Assembly (NCBI GenBank): GCA_965248135.1 | Contig: CBDFIN010000012.1 | Span: 558,001-622,000 of the forward strand | Source of the DNA: SZUA-100 sp965248135 | GTDB taxonomy: Bacteria > Pseudomonadota > Alphaproteobacteria > Rhizobiales > Rhizobiaceae | Length of the DNA: 64,000 bases | Reading direction: 5' to 3' | In this document: in pieces, positions 25,680 through 33,188 of the stretch | How the letters are laid out: each line of letters begins with the position of its first letter | Position numbering within the stretch: position 1 is the first letter of the stretch | Notes under the pieces: generated by a model | The model's input: only the letters and a program-made list of their open reading frames with translations | What the model was told of the DNA's origin: nothing | Databases searched by the model: none | Translations under genes and position numbers: made by a program

Positions 25680-27058
25680 CAAATCGCACCCTGGAGATTT
25701 TCCATCACCTTGAGATAGCGCCAAGCGATAGCTTCGCGGTCAATATGTCTTCCACCTTTCACCATATGACGCCCGGCCGACCAGACATCGGTTATCAGGC
25801 GGTCATCGCCGGCAAAAATATAGCAGTCCAATAAGGTATCGCCCTTGCGTGCGATCAGATTGGTGTCCGCATCGTCAAGAACCATCAAGTCGGCCCACAA
25901 GCCGGTCAAAATGGCGCCGGCGTTTCGTCCTGCGGCGCGCGCACCTCCAACACTCACCGCATCGAACAGCCGCCGGCCGGTTGATTTTTCTGCCGTTGCA
26001 AACACCGCGCGAGAGCGGTGTTTCAGCCGCTGCGAATATTCCAGGGTCCTCAGTTCCTCGCTGAGCGAAATACGGATATTGGAATCCGAACCAACGGCAA
26101 TATGACCACCCTCTTCAACCCATCGAACACCGTCGAATATCCCATCACCCAGGCTTGATTCTGTGATGGGGCACAGTCCGGCAACTGCTCCGGTATTGGC
26201 GAGATCACGGGTTTCATGTGGCTCCATCTGGGTGCAGTGGATCAGACACCAACGACCATCCACGTTGGCATTTTCCAGCAGCCATTCGACGGGGCGTTTA
26301 CCCCAGGCTGCCTCGACTTCCTCGACCTCGCCTGTCTGTTCCGCCAGATGCATGTGCATTGGTCTGTCTTCAGCAAGCGCAATCAAATCGGGGAGATCCT
26401 CGGGCGCAACCGCCCGCAGGCTGTGCGCCGCAACGCCGATATGGCAATCGGGTGACATATGTTGGAGCGCCTTGCGGGCATCAACCCACAAGCGTTCAAA
26501 GCGGGCAAAATCATTACCGAACCGGACCTGGCCCGCACCCAATGCCCGCTTGTCGCAACCGCCATATTGATAATGAACCGGCAGCAACGTTAGTCCAACA
26601 CCACTTTGGCTGGCCGCGGCCATGATCCGTTCCGCCATTTCGGCCAGTTTGTTGTAGGGGCCGCCGGAGGGCTGGTGATGAAGATAGTGAAACTCCACAT
26701 TGGTGGCATAGCCTGCCTCCAGCATCTCCATCTGGCCAAATGCCGCAATGGCTTCCACATCATCCGGTGTCAGCCGTTCAAGAAACCGGTACATCAGCCG
26801 CCGCCAGGTCCAGAAGGAATCGCCGGTGGCTCGTCCACGTTGTTCGGTCAGGCCCGCCATGGCGCGTTGAAACAAATGGCTGTGCACATTCGATGGTGCC
26901 GGCAGCAATATACCCACTTTGGTATCGCCTGCCGCCATTTGCGAGGCCGACTGCCCCGTATTAATCGCGCCAATTCGCCCCTCATCGTCAATCGCCACGC
27001 TGACATCATCAGCCCAACCATCGGGAAGAAGCGCATGTTTTGCCCAAATCACCGGCAT
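25679..27058 (-). CDS. hutF: HutF, N-formimino-L-glutamate deiminase
   Basis: A 459-residue amidohydrolase-superfamily enzyme. It hydrolyses formiminoglutamate to N-formylglutamate and ammonia, the fourth step of the five-step histidine pathway. Seen: the metal site VHSHLFQRAMAGL (about 60-72), GDSFWTWRRLMY, NVEFHYLHHQP, MHLAEQTGEVEEVEA, HCTQME and the late metal Asp in VGSDSNIRISL. Together with hutG this organism uses the HutF/HutG route, not direct formiminoglutamase. The ATG at 27058 faces hutI across a 65-bp divergent promoter region. The 3' end runs into hutC. Confidence 0.95.
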   Translation of the reverse strand: MPVIWAKHALLPDGWADDVSVAIDDEGRIGAINTGQSASQMAAGDTKVGILLPAPSNVHSHLFQRAMAGLTEQRGRATGDSFWTWRRLMYRFLERLTPDDVEAIAAFGQMEMLEAGYATNVEFHYLHHQPSGGPYNKLAEMAERIMAAASQSGVGLTLLPVHYQYGGCDKRALGAGQVRFGNDFARFERLWVDARKALQHMSPDCHIGVAAHSLRAVAPEDLPDLIALAEDRPMHMHLAEQTGEVEEVEAAWGKRPVEWLLENANVDGRWCLIHCTQMEPHETRDLANTGAVAGLCPITESSLGDGIFDGVRWVEEGGHIAVGSDSNIRISLSEELRTLEYSQRLKHRSRAVFATAEKSTGRRLFDAVSVGGARAAGRNAGAILTGLWADLMVLDDADTNLIARKGDTLLDCYIFAGDDRLITDVWSAGRHMVKGGRHIDREAIAWRYLKVMENLQGAI

Positions 27059-27070
27059 ATGATTTCCCGC

Positions 27071-27100
27071 TTGACAGTTTTTTATGTGCAGACATATAAC
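27071..27100 (+). promoter_or_regulatory. Likely hutI promoter with overlapping HutC-type operator
   Basis: TTGACA (27071-27076) and TATAAC (27095-27100) are separated by 18 bp, giving a good sigma-70-type promoter pointing to hutI at 27124. The palindrome TATGT-GCAG-ACATA (27083-27096) fills the spacer and touches the -10 box, so a repressor bound there would block the polymerase. Assigning it to HutC is an inference from position. Confidence 0.6.
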
Positions 27101-27123
27101 GATAATACGTAAACATTACAACG

Positions 27124-28326
27124 ATGAATTCAGTGCTTCTAGACAACGCAAAAATTGCTACGATGGAGGGTGATCAGCCATATGGCTTGATCGAAATGGG
27201 CGCTGTTGCAATTAACAACGGCAACATCGCCTGGGTTGGGCCATCCAAGAACATCCCTGAAGAATATCAGGGTTTTGAGCGCCATAACCTTGAAGGGCGC
27301 CTGATCACGCCGGCGTTTATCGACTGCCATACCCACATTGTGCATGGCGGCAATCGGGCCGGCGAGTTTGAAATGCGGCTTGAAGGCGCAAGCTACGAAG
27401 AAGTGGCGCGCGCCGGCGGCGGCATTATTTCAACCGTCAGGGCGACGAGGGCAGCGGCCGAGGAACAATTATTGGCCCACGCCCTGCCTCGCGTCGATGC
27501 CTTGCTGGCCGAAGGCGTCTCGGCGATCGAGGTGAAGTCGGGCTATGGCCTTGATCGCGATACCGAATTGGCCATGTTGCGTGCGGCAAGGGCAATCGAG
27601 GACGAAAGACCGGTTCGCATCAAGACCAGCTTTCTCGGTGCTCATGCGGTGCCGGCTGAATATCAAGGCCGGGCCAATGCCTATATTGACGATATCTGCA
27701 TACCGACACTGGAGGCCGCCCATGATCAAGGCCTGGTCGACGCCGTGGACGGGTTTTGTGAAGGCATTGGCTTCTCGCCGGCACAGATTGAGCGGGTGTT
27801 TAAAAAGGCCAAAGAACTCGGCCTGCCGCTCAAGCTTCACGCCGAGCAATTGTCTCACCTGGGCGGAACGAAACTTGCCGCCCAATACGGTGCGCTCTCA
27901 GCCGACCATGTTGAATATGCCAATGAAGCCGATGCCGAATTGATGGCCGGCGCCGGCACTGTTGCAGTGCTTTTGCCGGGTGCATTTTATACCATTCGTG
28001 AAACCCGGTTGCCGCCAATTGCAGCCTTTCGCCAACATGGCGTGCCAATGGCTCTGGCAACGGACTGCAACCCCGGTTCCTCGCCGCTGAGTTCGTTGCT
28101 GTTGACGATGAATATGGCCTGCACCCTGTTTCGAATGGCCCCGCAAGAAGCGCTCGCCGGGGTCACCAAACACGCTGCCCGGGCGCTTGGTATCGATGAC
28201 ACGGGCACAATCAGAGCCGGTCTGCGTGCCGATTTGGCGGTTTGGGATGTGGCCCATCCGGCAGAACTTGCCTACCGGGTTGGCTTCAATCCCTTGCATA
28301 GACGCATTTTTGGAGGCCAGTCATGA
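27124..28326 (+). CDS. hutI: HutI, imidazolonepropionase
   Basis: A 400-residue amidohydrolase converting 4-imidazolone-5-propionate to N-formimino-L-glutamate. Seen: FIDCHTHIVHGGNRAGEFEMR (metal HxH; residues about 63-83 in shorter blocks), GGGIISTVRATR, VKSGYGLD, LKLHAEQLSHLGG, ADHVEYA and ALATDCNPGSSP. These are the complete zinc and substrate motifs of the family. The length is standard. Its TGA overlaps the hutH ATG (ATGA). First gene of the hutIHG-phyH-hutU operon. Confidence 0.96.
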   Translation: MNSVLLDNAKIATMEGDQPYGLIEMGAVAINNGNIAWVGPSKNIPEEYQGFERHNLEGRLITPAFIDCHTHIVHGGNRAGEFEMRLEGASYEEVARAGGGIISTVRATRAAAEEQLLAHALPRVDALLAEGVSAIEVKSGYGLDRDTELAMLRAARAIEDERPVRIKTSFLGAHAVPAEYQGRANAYIDDICIPTLEAAHDQGLVDAVDGFCEGIGFSPAQIERVFKKAKELGLPLKLHAEQLSHLGGTKLAAQYGALSADHVEYANEADAELMAGAGTVAVLLPGAFYTIRETRLPPIAAFRQHGVPMALATDCNPGSSPLSSLLLTMNMACTLFRMAPQEALAGVTKHAARALGIDDTGTIRAGLRADLAVWDVAHPAELAYRVGFNPLHRRIFGGQS

Positions 28327-29864
28327 CCATCACCTTGTCACCGGGTGCGGCCACACTGGCGCAATTGGAAGATATCTGGCGGCAAGATAAGGCCGTGGTT
28401 CTGGAAAGTGCCGCCCTTCCGAGGATAGACAAGGCGGCAAATCTCGTGGCAAAGGCGGCCGCTGGTGGCGAACCGGTTTACGGGGTTAATACCGGCTTCG
28501 GCAAACTGGCCAGTGTCAAGATCAAGGCCGAAGATACCGCCACCCTGCAGCGCAATCTAATCCTTTCCCATTGCGGCGGGGTGGGCGAGGTACTGGATGT
28601 TTCGACCACCCGGTTGATGATGGTGCTGAAACTGTTGTCGCTTGGCCACGGCGCTTCCGGCACCGCTTTGACCACGGTCGCGATGATTGAGGCAATGCTT
28701 GAAAAAGATGTCACGCCTTGTGTGCCGGTCAAGGGATCGGTTGGCGCTTCCGGTGACCTGGCACCACTGGCTCATATGGCGGCTGCGATGATCGGCGAGG
28801 GCGACGCCTTGTACAATGGCACAAGAATGGCCTCTTTGGATGCACTGGCGCGCGCCGGCCTCAAACCCATCGTCCTTGGCGCCAAAGAGGGCCTGGGGCT
28901 GATCAACGGCACCCAGTTTTCCACCGCCTGCGCATTGGCCGCGTTGTTCAACGCCTGGCGCAATGCAGCCTCAAGCGTCGTTACCGCAGCCCTTTCCACC
29001 GACGCCATCATGGGGTCGACCGCGCCGCTGGTTGATCGGATCCACACATTGCGCGGTCACGCCGGTCAAATCGCCGTGGCCCGGGCGATGCGCGATCTCC
29101 TGTCGGGTTCCGAAATACGCGAGGGTCACCGCGATAACGATACGCGGGTTCAAGACCCCTATTGTATTCGTTGCCAGCCGCAGGTCACCGGTGCTGCAAT
29201 GGACCTGTTGCATTTTGCCGGCAGGACACTGGAGGTTGAAGCGAATGCGGTCACCGACAACCCGCTGGTGCTGGTCGATGAGGAGCGCATCGTCTCCGGC
29301 GGCAATTTTCACGCCGAACCGGTTGCCTTTGCCGCCGATATTATCGCTCTTGCTCTGGCCGAGATCGGCTCGATCGCCCAGCGTCGTGTGGCGCTTATGG
29401 TCGATCCGAGCTTGTCCTATGATCTGCCGCCATTTCTTACCCCCGAACCGGGGCTGAATTCCGGTCTGATGATCGCCGAGGTTTCGGCTGCCGCGCTGAT
29501 GAGCGAGAACAAGCACCTGGCCAACCCCTGTTCCACCGATTCAACCCCCACATCCGCCAATCAGGAGGATCATGTGTCGATGTCGGCCCATGGCGCGCGC
29601 CGGCTGGAACAGATGAACACCAATCTTAATACAATCCTCGGGGTTGAGTTGATGTGTGCGGCGCAGGGCATCGATTTTCGTGCGCCATTGCGCACCAGCA
29701 CGACTTTGCAGCAGGTGATGGAGGTTATCCGCGCCGCCGTGCCGCAATTCAAGCAGGACCGTTATCTTGCCGCCGAAATGGCCCGCGCCACCGAAATTGT
29801 CGCCAATGGTGATTTGTTGAATGTGGCCGGCCTTAAGGGCTATGTGCTTGGAGATGCGGCATGA
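28323..29864 (+). CDS. hutH: HutH, histidine ammonia-lyase
   Basis: A 513-residue aromatic amino acid lyase that deaminates L-histidine to urocanate. The self-forming MIO cofactor triad Ala142-Ser143-Gly144 is seen in GSVGASGDLAPLAHM. YGVNTGFGKLA (Tyr53 region), QDPYCIRCQPQV and the C-terminal TSANQEDHVSMSAHGARR are all intact. Coupled to hutI at the start and to hutG at the end by 4-nt ATGA overlaps. Cytosolic homotetramer in characterised members. Confidence 0.97.
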   Translation: MTITLSPGAATLAQLEDIWRQDKAVVLESAALPRIDKAANLVAKAAAGGEPVYGVNTGFGKLASVKIKAEDTATLQRNLILSHCGGVGEVLDVSTTRLMMVLKLLSLGHGASGTALTTVAMIEAMLEKDVTPCVPVKGSVGASGDLAPLAHMAAAMIGEGDALYNGTRMASLDALARAGLKPIVLGAKEGLGLINGTQFSTACALAALFNAWRNAASSVVTAALSTDAIMGSTAPLVDRIHTLRGHAGQIAVARAMRDLLSGSEIREGHRDNDTRVQDPYCIRCQPQVTGAAMDLLHFAGRTLEVEANAVTDNPLVLVDEERIVSGGNFHAEPVAFAADIIALALAEIGSIAQRRVALMVDPSLSYDLPPFLTPEPGLNSGLMIAEVSAAALMSENKHLANPCSTDSTPTSANQEDHVSMSAHGARRLEQMNTNLNTILGVELMCAAQGIDFRAPLRTSTTLQQVMEVIRAAVPQFKQDRYLAAEMARATEIVANGDLLNVAGLKGYVLGDAA

Positions 29865-30655
29865 ACCATGTCGAGGTAAAGCGTGGTGACAGCCCGCTGG
29901 TTCTCGCCCTGCCGCATACGGGGGTTGATGTTCCGCCTGATATATTTGATCGCCTGACACTTCTCGGTCAAACCCTTGCCGATACGGATTGGCATATTGA
30001 CAGACTTTATAATGGCCTGGTGCCTGCCGCATCAACGGTGCGGGCAACCTTCCACCGCTACGTCATCGATGCCAACCGCGACCCCACGGGTCAAAGTCTT
30101 TATCCCGGCCAAAACACCACTGGCCTGGTGCCATTGACCGATTTCGATGGCCAGAATATCTGGCAAGACCCGCCCGATGGCGAGGAAATCGAGCAACGGC
30201 GGCAAAAATTCCATGCCCCCTATCACGCTGCGCTGTCGGCCGAACTGGAGCGCGTGCGTAAGAAACACGGCATTGCAATTTTGTATGACTGCCACTCGAT
30301 CCGCTCGCACATACCGTTTCTGTTTGATGGCACGCTGCCGGATTTCAATATCGGCACTAATCTGGGGAAAACCTGTGCCACCGAAATCGAGGTGGCCATC
30401 GCCGAAATTTGTGCGCATGCAGAAGGGTACACCAGCATCACCAATGGCCGTTTCAAGGGCGGCTGGACGACGCGCCATTATGGTCAGCCGGATAAGAACA
30501 TTCACGCCATTCAGATGGAACTGGCCCAATCGACCTATCTTGAGGCCGAAGCGCCACCATGGTCTTATAGTGAAACCAAATCCGACCGGCTTCGAACCCA
30601 TCTGAGCACCATTTTGAAAGCCATCGCAGCATTGTCCGTTACGCTGAAACCGTAA
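29861..30655 (+). CDS. hutG: HutG, N-formylglutamate deformylase
   Basis: A 264-residue member of the N-formylglutamate amidohydrolase family, releasing formate and L-glutamate in the last hut step. Seen: LALPHTGVDVPPDI (16-29), DTDWHIDRLY (40-49), VIDANRDPTGQSLYPGQNTT, YDCHSIRSHIPFLFDG, FKGGWTTRHYG and MELAQSTYL. Its ATG overlaps the hutH stop. Together with HutF it defines the five-step pathway. Confidence 0.95.
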   Translation: MNHVEVKRGDSPLVLALPHTGVDVPPDIFDRLTLLGQTLADTDWHIDRLYNGLVPAASTVRATFHRYVIDANRDPTGQSLYPGQNTTGLVPLTDFDGQNIWQDPPDGEEIEQRRQKFHAPYHAALSAELERVRKKHGIAILYDCHSIRSHIPFLFDGTLPDFNIGTNLGKTCATEIEVAIAEICAHAEGYTSITNGRFKGGWTTRHYGQPDKNIHAIQMELAQSTYLEAEAPPWSYSETKSDRLRTHLSTILKAIAALSVTLKP

Positions 30656-30678
30656 CCAACATAAAAAGAGCCAATACG

Positions 30679-31467
30679 ATGATCGGCCAAGACCAAATAG
30701 ATACATTTCAGAAAACCGGTGTCGTGCTGTTGAAAGGCGTATTCGCCGATTATGTCAACGGCGCCCGCCAGGCGATAGAGCAAAACAAGGCCAATCCCAG
30801 TTGGCGTGAGCGGACCTATCGCCCGGATGATGGCAGCGCACCGTTTTTTCAAGATTATGTCGTGTGGAAGCAGTTCGACGGCTATCGCGCGCTGGTGAAG
30901 GATTCGGCCATGGCGGAACTGGCTGCCCGCCTTATGCGGTCGAAAACCGCGCGCATCTTTCATGACCATATTTTGGTCAAGGAACCCGGCAATTCCATTG
31001 TCACGCCCTGGCATCAGGACGGGTCATATTATCTGGTAGAGGGCGATCAATCGGTCAGCTTCTGGGTGCCGCTTGATGCCGTGCCACGTGATCGCACCAT
31101 CGAATATGTGGCGGGTTCGCACCGCTGGGGCAAGAAATATAAACCGGAACGTTTCGATGGCACCGACCTTTTTGAAGATGACGCGTCAGAAGCCGTGCCC
31201 GATGTCGACGCAAACCGCGACGCGTTGGATATTGTTGGCTGGCAGGTCGAACCGGGCGACGCGGTGGCCTTTGGTTTCCGCACCCTACACGGCGCACCGG
31301 CCAATGCTTCGCCCGACCGTCGCCGGGTCATCTCAATTCGCTGGGTCGGTGATGATGCCCGCTTTGTCCAGCGCCCCGGCCCAACTTCACCCGCCTTCCC
31401 CGATCTGACATTCGAGGATGGTGCGCCCTTCGGCGGCCCGGAATTTCCTGTCTTGTTTGAAAGCTGA
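30679..31467 (+). CDS. Phytanoyl-CoA-dioxygenase-family protein inside the hut operon
   Basis: A 262-residue Fe(II)/2-oxoglutarate-dependent dioxygenase of the PhyH family. The metal triad is seen: H112 and D114 in TPWHQDGSYY and H204 in RTLHGAPAN; a 2-oxoglutarate-binding Arg follows (RRRVISIRW, about 215-222). FWVPLDAVPRDRTIEYVAGSH (in shorter pieces, 129-148) is the typical core. It lies between hutG and hutU with 23 bp and 3 bp gaps, so it is cotranscribed. Histidine degradation has no known oxygenase step, so it may feed a modified histidine or imidazole compound into the pathway. Substrate unknown; halogenase activity is unlikely because the Asp ligand is present. Confidence 0.88.
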   Translation: MIGQDQIDTFQKTGVVLLKGVFADYVNGARQAIEQNKANPSWRERTYRPDDGSAPFFQDYVVWKQFDGYRALVKDSAMAELAARLMRSKTARIFHDHILVKEPGNSIVTPWHQDGSYYLVEGDQSVSFWVPLDAVPRDRTIEYVAGSHRWGKKYKPERFDGTDLFEDDASEAVPDVDANRDALDIVGWQVEPGDAVAFGFRTLHGAPANASPDRRRVISIRWVGDDARFVQRPGPTSPAFPDLTFEDGAPFGGPEFPVLFES

Positions 31468-31470
31468 ACC

Positions 31471-33135
31471 ATGACCAATCTACGCCACAACACCCGTGAT
31501 GTCTTTCCCGATACCGGTACTGAGATCACTGCTAAATCCTGGTTGACCGAAGCGCCGATGCGCATGTTAATGAACAATCTGCACCCGGATGTGGCCGAAA
31601 ACCCGCATGAACTGGTGGTCTATGGCGGCATCGGGCGAGCGGCACGCACCTGGCAGGATTTCGACCGTATTGTTGCCAGCTTAAAACAGTTGGAAGATGA
31701 CGAGACGCTGCTGGTTCAATCCGGCAAACCTGTTGGCGTGTTCCGCACCCACAAGGACGCGCCACGGGTGTTGATTGCCAACTCGAATCTGGTGCCGAAC
31801 TGGGCTGATTGGGACCATTTCAACAAGCTCGATAAGCTGGGCCTGATGATGTATGGCCAGATGACCGCCGGCTCATGGATCTATATTGGCACCCAGGGCA
31901 TCGTTCAGGGCACTTATGAGACTTTCGTGGAAGCGGGCCGTCAACATTATGATGGCAGTTTGAAGGGACGCTGGATATTTACTGCCGGGCTTGGCGGTAT
32001 GGGTGGTGCTCAACCTTTGGCCGCTGTGATGGCGGGGGCCTGTTGTCTGGCGGTCGAATGCGACGAGAGCAGGGCCGATTTTCGCCTGCGCACGCGCTAT
32101 GTCGATGAAAAAACCCATTCGCTCGACGAAGCGCTGGCAATGATCGATCGTTGGACCAGGGCCGGTGAGGCAAAGTCGGTAGCGTTGATAGCCAACGCCG
32201 CCGATATTTTCCCGGAACTGGTCAAACGCGGGGTTCGTCCCGATATTGTTACCGACCAGACCAGTGCCCATGATCCCATTCATGGCTATCTGCCCCAGGG
32301 CTGGACCGTCGCTGAATGGCAACAGCACCAGGAAAATGATCCCAAGGCGGTTGAAAAGGCTGCCCGCGCCAGCATGAAGGTGCATGTGGCGGCAATGGTA
32401 GACTTCTGGAACGCCGGCGTACCGACGCTCGATTATGGCAATAATATCCGCCAGGTGGCACTTGAAGAAGGGCTTGAAAACGCCTTTGCCTTCCCGGGAT
32501 TTGTACCAGCATATATCAGACCGCTTTTCTGCCGTGGCATCGGCCCGTTCCGCTGGTGCGCGCTTTCCGGTGACCCGCAAGATATCTATAAAACCGACGC
32601 CAAGGTGAAGGAACTCGTCGACGATCCTCATCTTCACAAATGGCTCGATATGGCGCGTGAGCGCATCAGCTTTCAGGGTCTGCCGGCGCGTATCTGCTGG
32701 GTCGGGCTTGGGGTGCGCCATAAACTTGGTCTGGCGTTCAACGAAATGGTACGCACGGGCGAGCTTTCCGCCCCGGTGGTGATTGGTCGCGATCATCTTG
32801 ATTCAGGCTCTGTTGCCTCGCCCAACCGCGAAACCGAAGCGATGAAAGACGGATCTGACGCGGTTTCCGACTGGCCGTTGCTCAATGCGTTGTTGAACAC
32901 CGCATCCGGTGCCACCTGGGTGTCACTGCACCATGGCGGCGGTGTCGGCATGGGCTTTTCACAGCATTCGGGCATGGTGATCTGCTGTGATGGCAGCGAA
33001 GATGCCGACCGACGTATCGCCAGAGTATTGTGGAACGACCCGGCCACCGGGGTCATGCGTCACGCCGATGCCGGCTATGACATCGCGCTTGATTGCGCCC
33101 GGGAAAACGAGCTCAATCTGCCGGGCATATTGTAA
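31471..33135 (+). CDS. hutU: HutU, urocanate hydratase
   Basis: A 554-residue NAD+-dependent urocanase converting urocanate to imidazolonepropionate. Seen: GQMTAGSWIYIGTQGIVQGT (residues about 130-149), ITAGLGGMGGAQP-type NAD loop (FTAGLGGMGGAQPLA), DQTSAHDP, YGNNIRQVA, FCRGIGPFRW and RDHLDSGSVASP near the end, all family hallmarks. Full length. It starts 3 bp after the dioxygenase stop and ends the hut operon. Confidence 0.97.
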   Translation: MTNLRHNTRDVFPDTGTEITAKSWLTEAPMRMLMNNLHPDVAENPHELVVYGGIGRAARTWQDFDRIVASLKQLEDDETLLVQSGKPVGVFRTHKDAPRVLIANSNLVPNWADWDHFNKLDKLGLMMYGQMTAGSWIYIGTQGIVQGTYETFVEAGRQHYDGSLKGRWIFTAGLGGMGGAQPLAAVMAGACCLAVECDESRADFRLRTRYVDEKTHSLDEALAMIDRWTRAGEAKSVALIANAADIFPELVKRGVRPDIVTDQTSAHDPIHGYLPQGWTVAEWQQHQENDPKAVEKAARASMKVHVAAMVDFWNAGVPTLDYGNNIRQVALEEGLENAFAFPGFVPAYIRPLFCRGIGPFRWCALSGDPQDIYKTDAKVKELVDDPHLHKWLDMARERISFQGLPARICWVGLGVRHKLGLAFNEMVRTGELSAPVVIGRDHLDSGSVASPNRETEAMKDGSDAVSDWPLLNALLNTASGATWVSLHHGGGVGMGFSQHSGMVICCDGSEDADRRIARVLWNDPATGVMRHADAGYDIALDCARENELNLPGIL

Positions 33136-33188
33136 AATGCCGTATTACCGGGCAATCTGACAACGATAATCCCGGCAGCAAGGCAGAC

